From: Falsigemmobacter faecalis
GTDB lineage: Bacteria; Pseudomonadota; Alphaproteobacteria; Rhodobacterales; Rhodobacteraceae
Reading direction: 5' to 3'
Assembly (NCBI RefSeq): GCF_003863335.1
Contig: NZ_RRAZ01000019.1
Span: 1 to 64,000 of the forward strand
Length of the DNA: 64,000 nucleotides
The notes under the pieces were generated by a model that was not told where the DNA came from, did not search any database, and saw only the letters and a program-made list of their open reading frames with translations. This document shows, in pieces, positions 25,066 to 32,275 of this stretch (position 1 is its first letter; each line of letters begins with the position of its first letter). Position numbers and translations under genes: made by a program.

Positions 25066-25626
25066 ATGTTAAACCCGCTGAGCGATCCGGACTGGCCGGA
25101 CGAAATTGCCGATCTGAGAGAGGGGTTTGCGGGTCGGCTGAACGTCTATCGCACCATGGCGCATCATCCCGATCTCCTGCGTGCCTGGAGCAGCTTTCGC
25201 AATCACTGCGTGCTCGGCACTGCCCTGACCCCGGCGCAGAGCGAGGTTGTGATCCTGCGCTGTGGCCTGCGGCTGCGCTCGGATTATGAATGGCAACATC
25301 ATATCATCCGGGGCCGCAAAGCGGGGCTCAGCGATGCGCGGATCCTGTCGCTTTGCGGCGCGCTGAGCGGTATGGCGGCGGAGGATGCGGTGCTGGCCGC
25401 AGCCGTGGATGAACTTTTTACGGACAGCCGGCTGACCCAACCGCTCTATGACAGGGTGGTGGCGCTGGCGGGGCAAAAGGGGCTGCTTGATGTGATGGCG
25501 ACGGTGGCGCATTACACGCTGCTCGGCTTTATTCTCAACAGCTTCGGGGTGCCGCTTGATGAAGATATCGCGGCCGCGCTGCGCGATGCACCGCTTGACG
25601 GGGCGCGACCGGCAGACGGGCAATAG
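25066..25626 (+). CDS. Carboxymuconolactone decarboxylase-family (AhpD-fold) protein
   Basis: A 186-residue all-helical AhpD-fold protein: 'RLNVYRTMAHHPDLLRAWSSF', 'LTPAQSEVVILRCGLRLRSDY' and 'EWQHHIIRGRKAGLSDARI'. The CxxC pair of peroxidase-type AhpD proteins is absent, so it resembles the decarboxylase-like subgroup instead. It is not PcaC, which is encoded separately at 42744-43124. The ATG at 25066 follows AGGGAGGA, whereas the longer frame start at 25036 has no such site. It is divergent from the DUF421 gene. The substrate is unknown. Confidence 0.83.
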   Translation: MLNPLSDPDWPDEIADLREGFAGRLNVYRTMAHHPDLLRAWSSFRNHCVLGTALTPAQSEVVILRCGLRLRSDYEWQHHIIRGRKAGLSDARILSLCGALSGMAAEDAVLAAAVDELFTDSRLTQPLYDRVVALAGQKGLLDVMATVAHYTLLGFILNSFGVPLDEDIAAALRDAPLDGARPADGQ

Positions 25627-25634
25627 CCGCAGGT

Positions 25635-25674
25635 TTCAGGTCCCTGAGGGTGTTTTGCACCCGTTCTGCCTGAA
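25635..25674 (+). terminator. Nested hairpin after the AhpD-fold gene
   Basis: An outer pair TTCAGG / CCTGAA (25635-25640 / 25669-25674) encloses an inner hairpin GGGTG-TTTTG-CACCC (25648-25662). It begins 9 bases after the stop and is followed by GGCGTTGCTTTTATTT. A plausible plus-strand terminator. Confidence 0.5.
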
Positions 25675-25874
25675 GGCGTTGCTTTTATTTATAAAAGTCC
25701 CATCTCAATCAGACAGCGGGCTGCAGTGCCCCATGTGAGGGGGTGAGACATGTTCAGGATTTTCAGCATGAGGGCCGGTCAGGCGCATGCGCCGCCCCGG
25801 CTCGGGTAGCTCTGTCAGACAGGGCACGGGCCGGGGAGCGGATCAAATTTCTGTTTGTTTGAAAGGCCTGACCC

Positions 25875-26042
25875 ATGCACCGCGCATTTTTACCTGCTCT
25901 TTGCCCCGCCTGCGGAGAAAATGTTCCCCGCGCCGCCGCCCACCGCTGCCCGCATTGCCTGTTGCCCTTCGCGGCCGCCGCCGGACCCCGTCCTGGCCCT
26001 GCGCCAACAGCCCCCGTTAAACCGGGCCGCAAAGAGGGCTGA
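25875..26042 (+). CDS. Small zinc-ribbon protein
   Basis: A 55-residue protein, MHRAFLPALCPACGENVPR..., with a compact double CPxC knuckle: 'LCPACGENVPRAAAHRCPHC' (Cys10, Cys13, Cys26, Cys29), then a basic, Pro-rich tail. This spacing should bind one Zn(II). AAAGG lies eight bases before the ATG. It faces the 2OG-dioxygenase gene tail-to-tail, 84 bases away. No specific family recognised; roles of such peptides range from nucleic-acid binding to protein scaffolding. It is on the strand opposite to a longer, frameless shadow. Confidence 0.6.
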   Translation: MHRAFLPALCPACGENVPRAAAHRCPHCLLPFAAAAGPRPGPAPTAPVKPGRKEG

Positions 26043-26126
26043 GCCCCGACGTTCCGCAGCGATTGAGGGGTGTCATCTGCACGGAAAGAGCCCCTGAGGC
26101 CTGTCCGTGCAGAAGAAACGCTTCGC

Positions 26127-26966
26127 TCAGATCCGGACGCCCAGCTTTCTGAGCGGTCCGAGCACACGCCGGAAGAGCACAGGCGGCAGATAATTCTCCA
26201 GCCGCGCATAGCGACGGGCTTCAATATCGACATGATCTGCAGTGCCGGGGCGCGGCTTGAACAAAGTCGAATGGGATTTGCGGCCTTCATGCCAGGTCGC
26301 GGTATAATAATAAAGCGCCAGCGACATACGTGGCAGACCGTCAGGATGCGCCACGGTGGATGGATTGCCGTGCCAGGTATCTGAGCCGGTGTTGAAACAG
26401 ACCATGCGATTATAGAGCGGCACAAAGGACTTAACCATGGCGGTCATATCCGTGTTCCAGATCTCAAAGGAGCCGCCGTAGTCCTCTTGCCAGTCTTTAT
26501 TCAGATAGATCAGCACGTTAATGCGACGTTCCAGATTGAGCGAGCGGTTGTGGTTGAAATCCGCATGAATATCGAGATGCCCGCCATTGGCCACGATATG
26601 CACCCCGCCGCCGTGGAAATACGGGTCGGGGATCAGACCCTTGATGCCGGTCATCTCTTCGAGAAACTGGATGAAGGGGCGTGAATTAAGGACATAAAAG
26701 AGATTACGGGTATAGGAAGGCAGCCGCTCAGGGATATAGCTCGACTTCAGGTTTTCCTGCGGGCGGCTGAAGCTGGTCTCGCTTTCGGGCAGCGACTTCA
26801 GATCTTCCAGCACACGCTCAAGCACTTCCGGGGGCAGGAAATTTTCAAATGAGCCGTAGGGATAGGGCTGCTGCGAGCGATAGGCTTCTGCCGCTGCCGC
26901 ACCGGCAAGCTTTGCACCCTCGCCGTCCATCTGAAGGGTGTCGGGATCAATATTCAGAACCGCCAT
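26127..26966 (-). CDS. 2-oxoglutarate/Fe(II)-dependent dioxygenase (prolyl-4-hydroxylase-like)
   Basis: A 279-residue double-stranded beta-helix oxygenase. The iron triad is visible as His134-x-Asp136 ('LDIHADFNHN') and His199 ('DTWHGNPSTV'), and Arg213 ('PRMSLALYYY') should bind 2-oxoglutarate. 'RRINVLIYLNKDW' and 'YGGSFEIWN' match the P4Hc/EGL-9-like class. I use the ATG at 26966 with GGAG six bases upstream; the frame extending to 27128 has no support. The substrate may be a protein residue, nucleotide or small molecule; no operon partner narrows it down. Confidence 0.85.
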   Translation of the reverse strand: MAVLNIDPDTLQMDGEGAKLAGAAAAEAYRSQQPYPYGSFENFLPPEVLERVLEDLKSLPESETSFSRPQENLKSSYIPERLPSYTRNLFYVLNSRPFIQFLEEMTGIKGLIPDPYFHGGGVHIVANGGHLDIHADFNHNRSLNLERRINVLIYLNKDWQEDYGGSFEIWNTDMTAMVKSFVPLYNRMVCFNTGSDTWHGNPSTVAHPDGLPRMSLALYYYTATWHEGRKSHSTLFKPRPGTADHVDIEARRYARLENYLPPVLFRRVLGPLRKLGVRI

Positions 26967-27502
26967 GGAACGCTCCAGTGAATCGCCAAACTTAATATCC
27001 GCTCCTGCCCCGCCTCTTCCGAAGCGATGCAGAGAAAGAACGCCTGTAATGCCGTTAATCGTGCGGCAAAGTCGCGCCAGTGTCCATGGGATTTTCCGCC
27101 GTGGCTCTTTCAAAGCCGCCGGCGGCACGCCCCAGGGGTGCCGCCACAGGATGCTTCAGGGCCGTGCACCGCGCCAAATGCCGCTCTTATGTCGCCAAAG
27201 GGCTTTGAGCTGCATCGCGCGTGTCTGGTGGTGATGTCACAAAAGCCGCGTAAAGGCGGGCACTTCCGCGGCTGCGGGATCGATCAGCCGGGCATGAAGT
27301 TTGGCTGATCCTTTCGGTTCGCGTCACGGATTTTATGACGCGGCAGGCGGGTGAACTCAGGCCCCATCCGGCGTTCCAGAGGCGCTGGCGCGGATGCCCC
27401 GGGCTCTCCCGCTGATCGTTGCGGGTAAAAATCGGAGCGCCTCTGCAAATTTGCTGCGGGCGGCCGTCGGCAGCCTGTGTGCCCGCAGCATAGCGCGCGG
27501 GG
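26967..27502. other. Intergenic region with hairpins, no gene
   Basis: I see no coding potential here. A perfect 10-bp inverted repeat TGCTGCGGGC / GCCCGCAGCA (27452-27461 / 27481-27490) just after the sigma-factor stop could terminate that minus-strand gene; AAATTTGC follows it. A second small hairpin, CGCGTCA-N9-TGACGCG, lies near 27323-27345. The promoter of the dioxygenase gene must be near 27000, but no clear boxes are visible. Confidence 0.5.
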
Positions 27503-28090
27503 TCAGCGGGTGAACACATCTCCGAGTTCTTCGCGCAGTTTGGCTCTGGCACGGTTTATGCGGCTTTTGACGGTGCCAATATCGCAGTTCAGGATGCGCG
27601 CGGCGTCGATATAGCTGCTGCCCAATACGGTCACCAGGATGAGCGCCTCAGAGTAATGGGAAGGCATGCGGGCAAGGGCGCGGCCGGTTTCCTGGCGGGT
27701 GATCGACCAGATCTGGCCATCGGGCACCGCGACGGGCAGGCTGGCCACGCAATCGGTGGCGCCAGGAAGCTCGCGGCGTCGCAGGGCATAGGCTGAGTAG
27801 AAGCAGTTGCGCAAAATGGTGAAAAGCCAGGCCTTGAGGTTGCTGCCGGGGCGGAACTGGGCGATCGCACCGATCGCCCGCACCAGGGCGTCCTGGACAA
27901 GATCATCGGCCATGGTCGCATCGCGGCACAGAGAGCGGGCATAAATGCGCAGCGCAGGAATATGGGCCAAAACCTCATCGGCTTTAATCTTTGCCTGGGT
28001 GCGGTCGGCATGGCTGCGGGTGTGGGGCGGCTCTGTCGCAGGCGCCTGGGGCTCAGCCTCGGCAGAGGTGGCGACTTGGGAACAGGTCAT
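27503..28090 (-). CDS. ecfG: EcfG-like (general stress) extracytoplasmic-function sigma factor
   Basis: A 195-residue sigma factor. Region 2 (about 44-107) reads 'IPALRIYARSLCRDATMADD', 'LVQDALVRAIGAIAQFRPGS' and 'NLKAWLFTILRNCFYS', the signature of the EcfG/ECF15 group. Region 4 (about 132-190) includes 'MPSHYSEALILVTVLGSSYI' and 'DAARILNCDIGTVKSRINRA'. The ATG at 28090 has GGAGG at the right distance; the frame continuing to 28270 is leader. A perfect EcfG-type promoter lies 80 bases upstream, implying positive autoregulation. In alphaproteobacteria such factors are held by NepR and released by phosphorylated PhyR; candidate partners are at 32043-32917. Confidence 0.88.
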   Translation of the reverse strand: MTCSQVATSAEAEPQAPATEPPHTRSHADRTQAKIKADEVLAHIPALRIYARSLCRDATMADDLVQDALVRAIGAIAQFRPGSNLKAWLFTILRNCFYSAYALRRRELPGATDCVASLPVAVPDGQIWSITRQETGRALARMPSHYSEALILVTVLGSSYIDAARILNCDIGTVKSRINRARAKLREELGDVFTR

Positions 28091-28168
28091 GGGTCCTCCG
28101 TAACATCGACTGCGGGGGGCGGCAGCAGCCGGTGGCGGTGACTGCACGGCTCTGCCCTGTGACAAGGC

Positions 28169-28193
28169 AACGTTACGAAGGGAGGGCTGTTCC
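28169..28193 (-). promoter_or_regulatory. EcfG-type promoter upstream of the sigma-factor gene
   Basis: On the minus strand GGAAC (28189-28193), then 16 bases, then CGTT (28169-28172). This exactly matches the alphaproteobacterial general-stress consensus GGAAC-N16/17-CGTT. A transcript starting a few bases downstream would have a leader of about 70 bases before the ATG at 28090. Confidence 0.78.
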
Positions 28194-28377
28194 GCCCGAC
28201 GGGGCGTTTGGTTACAGACCTGGCGGATTTTTGCCTGCACTGCGCGACAGGGGGTATTCCTGACTGCCAAAGCGGGACGGGGCTTAGGGAAATGCGACCT
28301 AATTATGCCTGCGCGGCCGGATCCTGAGGTTTACGGCCTGCGCATCAGCAAGTCAGAGAACGACCTTGAGAAATCAA

Positions 28378-28400
28378 AGCGGGGGCCGATAGCCCCCGCT
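28378..28400 (-). terminator. Intrinsic terminator after the PRC-barrel-like gene
   Basis: A 9-bp stem AGCGGGGGC / GCCCCCGCT around CGATA. Read on the minus strand it follows the stop at 28415 by 14 bases and is followed by TTTGATTTCTC. Confidence 0.75.
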
Positions 28401-28414
28401 CTGGTCCGATCCGC

Positions 28415-28798
28415 TCAGCGGGTGCCGGGATGGACGGGTAAAGCCCCGATCTCATCTTTGGTGATCGTCACATAGCCACGGGTTTCCCCGGCAGCATTGC
28501 GAAAGATATGCAGATGGCCGGGCTCAAGCTGCACGGAATGGCCCTCCTGGCCAAGCCAGGTGCCGACATCTGCAACAAGGGTCCCCGGCTCACCGGCGGT
28601 GACACTCAGCTTGCCGATCTCATTGCCGCCCTGATCATAGAGCGCAAGATTGTTCAGATCATCGGCCGTCAGTGTGCTGAACTCCACAGCGGAATAGCCG
28701 TCCGGCAGGGTGACCGCCGTGGTCGTGCCCTGAGCAAAGGCCGGCAGGGTGGTGAGAAAGGCGGCGGCAAGCGCCGCGGTCATGGTCTTACGGATCAT
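28415..28798 (-). CDS. Exported small protein, PRC-barrel-like
   Basis: A 127-residue protein with a clear Sec signal peptide (MIRKTMTAALAAAFLTTLPA, cleaved after about AFA-22). The mature part has the PRC-barrel-like strand pattern 'LALYDQGGNEIGKLSVTAGE' and 'VTITKDEIGALPVHPG'. Many alphaproteobacterial stress loci encode such small periplasmic PRC-domain proteins. AGGAG precedes the ATG closely. It lies in the same orientation as the sigma-factor and SodC genes but has its own terminator. Function is inferred only by fold. Confidence 0.7.
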   Translation of the reverse strand: MIRKTMTAALAAAFLTTLPAFAQGTTTAVTLPDGYSAVEFSTLTADDLNNLALYDQGGNEIGKLSVTAGEPGTLVADVGTWLGQEGHSVQLEPGHLHIFRNAAGETRGYVTITKDEIGALPVHPGTR

Positions 28799-28903
28799 CT
28801 TAATCTCCTGTTGAAGGGCTTCAGGTGAAGCGGTGGTGCAGGCCAGAGGTTTCAGGCATCCGGCTGCGGGATCTGCGGGCGATGGGGGCAGCGGGGATCC
28901 GGC

Positions 28904-29209
28904 TCAGTAATTTCCCGGCGGATCGCTGGCAGGAAAGGACTCGTCGATCGTCTCATCGAGGATGTCCCAGGTCTCGGGCGGCAGATCCATTTCGCGCCGT
29001 CCGGCGGGGCGGATGTAGTCGGGATCGTCGCGGGTCTCGGGCGGGGCATCAATGCCGGGATCGGGCAGATCGTCGGGCAGACTGTCGGGCGGCGTCTGCG
29101 TCGGAAATTCAGGAAGCTGCGGCACTTCATCGGGACCCGGCGCGGGCATGGGGATTTCCGTCGGCGTATCGATCTGCGGGCGGTGGGGATCGGGGGTAAT
29201 GGTCATCAC
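28904..29209 (-). CDS. Small Pro/Asp-rich hypothetical protein
   Basis: A 101-residue protein made largely of Pro, Asp, Glu and Thr ('PPDSLPDDLPDPGIDAPPE'). It ends with 'DETIDESFPASDPPGNY', a short motif (SFPASDPP) found at the C-terminus of many small uncharacterised alphaproteobacterial proteins, often near stress genes. It is acidic and probably disordered. The ATG at 29209 is preceded by AAAGGAG. No biochemical role is known to me. Confidence 0.65.
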   Translation of the reverse strand: MMTITPDPHRPQIDTPTEIPMPAPGPDEVPQLPEFPTQTPPDSLPDDLPDPGIDAPPETRDDPDYIRPAGRREMDLPPETWDILDETIDESFPASDPPGNY

Positions 29210-29236
29210 GGGACTCCTTTAAGGAAACTTCCGGTC

Positions 29237-29749
29237 TCAGGGTGCGGGGATCACGGCGCAGGCCAGCCGCTTTCCGGCATCGCCTGAGGGCTGAGTTTTG
29301 TAGTCATCGGCCTTTGCGTGAACGATCAGCGCGCGGCCCTGAATCGTCGCTTCGCCCGCCTCCCAGGTGACCAGGGGGGCGAAAACCTCAACCTCGACAC
29401 GGCCCTCTGCGTCAGAACGGATATTGGGCAGATCGCCCGCGTGGGGTCCGGTTTCACTCAGCCAGCCGTGCTCAACATTGCCGGGGTTGAAGTGGCCGCC
29501 TGCGGCTTCGTGGCCCCCGGCGTGATCACAGGCCGGGTTTTGATGGATATGCAAAGCCAGCCAGGACGAGGGCGGCATCCCCTCCAGCTTTATGCCTAAG
29601 AGGACCCCGCCTTTGGCGGGCGTCAGCTGCGCAGTGCCGGTGGCCGCTTCGGAGCCTGCCTGGAAAGGGACCTCCGTCTGCGCCGCAGCAAAGCCAAAGG
29701 GCGCGGCCGAAAGGCTGAGGGCAAGGCAAAGCGTTCTGCAGGTCATCAT
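29237..29749 (-). CDS. sodC: Periplasmic Cu,Zn superoxide dismutase
   Basis: A 170-residue SodC-family protein. A signal peptide (MMTCRTLCLALSLSAAPFGF, cleavage near AAA-Q24) is followed by the metal site: His67 and His69 ('LALHIHQNPAC'), His86 ('GGHFNP'), His94, His103 and Asp106 region ('GPHAGDLPNI') and His144 ('LIVHAKADDY'). Cys74 and Cys164 can form the conserved disulfide. The enzyme dismutates superoxide in the periplasm. The ATG at 29749 has GGGAGA upstream; the codons back to 29770 are leader. Being in the EcfG locus suggests a stress-defence role, although I found no EcfG box directly upstream. Confidence 0.88.
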   Translation of the reverse strand: MMTCRTLCLALSLSAAPFGFAAAQTEVPFQAGSEAATGTAQLTPAKGGVLLGIKLEGMPPSSWLALHIHQNPACDHAGGHEAAGGHFNPGNVEHGWLSETGPHAGDLPNIRSDAEGRVEVEVFAPLVTWEAGEATIQGRALIVHAKADDYKTQPSGDAGKRLACAVIPAP

Positions 29750-29809
29750 ATCCGTCTCCCGAATGTTCAAAGGGAATCCGAAGGGCCGGTGCCCTCCGGA
29801 GGAGGGGGC

Positions 29810-29980
29810 TCAGCGCGGCTGCTGACGGCTGTTTTCGGTGGGCGGGCTGTCTGGGTTCCGGCCCTGACGGCTGCGCTGCGGATCACTTTGACCAGACTGC
29901 TGGCCGCGGCCGCCGCCGGACGGATCCTGCCGGCGGTTTTCGGACGGTTGATCGCGCGGGGTCTTGGGATCCTGTGCCAT
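29810..29980 (-). CDS. Small hydrophilic hypothetical protein
   Basis: A 56-residue Gln/Arg/Pro/Ser-rich protein beginning MAQDPKTPRDQPSENRRQDP. The ATG at 29980 has an excellent GGAGGAG site six bases upstream, the main reason to accept it as a gene; the upstream ATG at 30022 lacks one. The composition suggests a disordered, possibly desiccation/stress-related peptide. No family recognised. Confidence 0.55.
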   Translation of the reverse strand: MAQDPKTPRDQPSENRRQDPSGGGRGQQSGQSDPQRSRQGRNPDSPPTENSRQQPR

Positions 29981-30031
29981 TGGTCTCTCCTCCTGTGCGG
30001 CGCTGCTTTCACGCACCGACAAAAGAGAAAC

Positions 30032-30067
30032 GGCCCGCGCCCCCGAATGTTTCCGGGGGCGCGGGCC
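30032..30067 (-). terminator. Strong intrinsic terminator after the HWE kinase gene
   Basis: A perfect 14-bp stem, left arm GGCCCGCGCCCCCG (30032-30045) and right arm 30054-30067, with an 8-base loop. On the minus strand it is followed by GTTTCTCTTTTG. It separates the kinase operon from the downstream small genes. Confidence 0.85.
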
Positions 30068-30120
30068 CCTGGGCGGAACTGTGCCGCCGGACCCCAGGTC
30101 GGGCGGCGGGTCTTCGCGCC

Positions 30121-31944
30121 TCAGGCGCAGAGACGGCTGCGGGCCTCACTGTCTTCGCGGGGGCCGCGCAGCAGAAACTCTGCGGAGAACTCAACGCCCT
30201 CAGGCGGAAAGCTCAGCGAGATATCGGCCTGCAGCGTTGAGGCCAGAAGATCCCGGATCAGCACAGAGCCAAAGCCGCGCCGCGCGGGCCGCACCACTCC
30301 GGGACCGCCGCGCTCTTTCCAGGTCAGGCGCACTTTCGGCGCAGAGCCCGCGACCCCTTCGGTGATCTGCCAGCGGATTTCCACCCGCCCCTCCGGCACC
30401 GAGAGCGCCCCATATTTCAGCGCATTGGTGACCAGTTCATGCAAAGCCAGGGTGACCGAGAGCACCGCCTCGCCCGGCAGGGCCATCGGCGGGCCTTCGA
30501 TGGTAAAGCGCTCGGTCTGGAAGGGGTCGAGCACCTCTGCGATCAGGGCGGCGGCGGAGACACTGCCCTGCCCCTGCCGCGTCAGCAGATCCTGCGACCG
30601 CGAGAGCGCGTAAACGCGTTTGGTGAAGACCTCATAATCGGGCAGATCATGTTTGCCGAGCGTCTGCCGCGCCAGGGCCAGAACGGTCGCGAGGATATTC
30701 TTCACCCGGTGTTTCATCTCAAAGAGCAAAAACTCGCGCAGCCGCGCCGCCTCAATGCGCGCAGAGATATCGCGGGAGATCTTTGATGCGCCAACGATCT
30801 CACCCGCCTCGTCAAAGATCGGCGAGACCGTCAGCTCGACCGCGATTTCGCGCCCGTCGCTGCAAAGCCGCGTGGTGTCATAAGGCTCAATGCGGAACCC
30901 TTCGCGGATGCGCTCGATGATCCGGCTTTCTTCATCGCCGCGCCCCTCTGGCAGCAGGCGCAGCACGGAGGTTCCGATCACCTCCCCGGCGCGCCAGCCA
31001 TAAAGTCGCTCCGCGCCGCTGTTCCAGCTGGTGATGACCATATTAAGATCCATCGCAAGGATCGCGTCATCAGAGCCCTCAATGATCGCCGCGAGCCGGC
31101 GCAGCTCCGTTTCTTTGCGGCGGCGCTGCGTGATATCGCTGGTCAGCAAACAAAACGCCCGCCCGGAGGGCTCGCGGCTGTCTTCCACAATGCTCAGCGA
31201 CTGCGAGACCCAGATGGTCCGCCCGTCGGAACGGCGGTAGCGCAGCTCCGTCACCTCCCCCTCGCGCTGCGGGTTCAGCCAGGCATCCTGCCAGTCCCGG
31301 GGGTCAATGACCTCGCGCAGGTTGCGGCCGGTCAGATTATGCGGCGTCTCTGCCAGCATATCGGCGAAATGGCGGTTCAGGGTGACAATGGTGCCATCCT
31401 CGCTCACCGTGCAGAGCCCTGCGGCCACGCCCGAAAGAACCGCCCGCATCCGGCTTTCATTTTCGCGCAATGTCCGGAGCGCCTCCACCCGGGAGGTGGT
31501 TTCCGACACGATGCAAAGCACCGCCTCAATCGTGCCGTCGCAGCCTCTGACGGGCGAGAAAGAGATATCGAAATAGACCGTTTCCGGATAGCCGTGACGC
31601 TCAATGTAAAACCGGCGGTCTTTCTCGGAGATGGTCTCACCGCTGCGCCGGACGTGGGTCAGCAGACCCTCAAGATCATCCCACAGCTCACTCCAGCTTT
31701 CAGAGGCCGGGCGGCCTAGGGCGCGCGGGTGCTTGGCGCCAATGGTGGGGGCATAGGCATCGTTATAAAAGGCCAGGAACTCCGGCCCGGCAAAAAAGCA
31801 GATCTGCGCTTCAGAGGCGAGGCTGATGGTCAGCACAGATTTCAGCGCCGCAGACCACTCGGCAAAAGGCTTCGCCCGGCCCGGGGGCGGATGATCCGCA
31901 CGCATAAAGGCTGACAGTATCTGAGAGGCTTTGATGATCGTCAC
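30121..31944 (-). CDS. HWE-family sensor histidine kinase with PAS domains
   Basis: A 607-residue soluble kinase without membrane spans. It has an N-terminal PAS/GAF-like domain (about 30-155), PAS domains at about 160-275 and 281-398, then the HWE catalytic core with phospho-acceptor His412 in 'FEMKHRVKNILATV' and the ATP-binding N-box 'LHELVTNALKYGALS' (Asn507). HWE kinases commonly feed the PhyR-NepR-EcfG cascade. It is third in an apparent operon after the response regulator and NepR-like genes and ends in a strong terminator. The open frame starts at GTG 31944, with ACAGGA very close. ATG 31905 is an alternative, so the exact start is unsure. Confidence 0.87.
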   Translation of the reverse strand: MTIIKASQILSAFMRADHPPPGRAKPFAEWSAALKSVLTISLASEAQICFFAGPEFLAFYNDAYAPTIGAKHPRALGRPASESWSELWDDLEGLLTHVRRSGETISEKDRRFYIERHGYPETVYFDISFSPVRGCDGTIEAVLCIVSETTSRVEALRTLRENESRMRAVLSGVAAGLCTVSEDGTIVTLNRHFADMLAETPHNLTGRNLREVIDPRDWQDAWLNPQREGEVTELRYRRSDGRTIWVSQSLSIVEDSREPSGRAFCLLTSDITQRRRKETELRRLAAIIEGSDDAILAMDLNMVITSWNSGAERLYGWRAGEVIGTSVLRLLPEGRGDEESRIIERIREGFRIEPYDTTRLCSDGREIAVELTVSPIFDEAGEIVGASKISRDISARIEAARLREFLLFEMKHRVKNILATVLALARQTLGKHDLPDYEVFTKRVYALSRSQDLLTRQGQGSVSAAALIAEVLDPFQTERFTIEGPPMALPGEAVLSVTLALHELVTNALKYGALSVPEGRVEIRWQITEGVAGSAPKVRLTWKERGGPGVVRPARRGFGSVLIRDLLASTLQADISLSFPPEGVEFSAEFLLRGPREDSEARSRLCA

Positions 31945-32042
31945 TCCTGTGTCCGACTGCGACAGCCTGACATATGCATGAAAGTTAATATACCAGGAGA
32001 ACCCCTTACTTCGGCACGGTGCGCAGGGCGAAACGGCGCCTG

Positions 32043-32240
32043 TCAGCCCTCCCGATCCGCGAGCGCGCGCCCGAGACGCAGGGCGAGAACATAGAGGCGC
32101 TCGGGGATTTCTTCGCTCTCAGGCAAAGAGAGCGACGCAGACAGCCCGGGGGGGATGAGATCCCGGCCCGGGACCACAGCCGCCTCAGACTGACCGGGAT
32201 CAGGGTGCAGAATTTCTGCAGATTTTTCGTCCTGAGACAT
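32043..32240 (-). CDS. NepR-like anti-sigma factor candidate
   Basis: A 65-residue peptide, MSQDEKSAEILHPDPGQ..., ending 'SEEIPERLYVLALRLGRALA'. This tail resembles the second helix of NepR (consensus roughly VPDRFLxLLxxL), the part that grips EcfG and PhyR. The usual first helix (LRxxYDxxxNE) is not recognisable, so this is either a reduced NepR or a different peptide. It starts at the ATG 32240 with AAAGG upstream, 35 bases after the response-regulator stop, and precedes the HWE kinase. Position between the two signalling partners is the strongest argument. Confidence 0.5.
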   Translation of the reverse strand: MSQDEKSAEILHPDPGQSEAAVVPGRDLIPPGLSASLSLPESEEIPERLYVLALRLGRALADREG

Positions 32241-32275
32241 CACGGCACCTTTCTGCGCTGCACAGACCATCCCGC

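Noticed and set aside
25750-25809. 19-codon plus-strand frame (MFRIFSMRAGQ...) preceded by AGGGGGTGAG
   Set aside because: A good ribosome-site-like stretch, but the peptide is too short and featureless to support as a gene; at most a leader of the zinc-ribbon gene.
25763-26425. 220-residue minus-strand frame between the AhpD-fold gene and the dioxygenase
   Set aside because: Overlaps the dioxygenase gene in another frame and the zinc-ribbon gene on the other strand; no motif or ribosome site.
30046-30074. GAAAC-N16-CGTT resembling an EcfG promoter ahead of the small gene at 29810-29980
   Set aside because: The match includes a mismatch in the -35 core and lies inside the strong terminator stem, so chance similarity is more likely.
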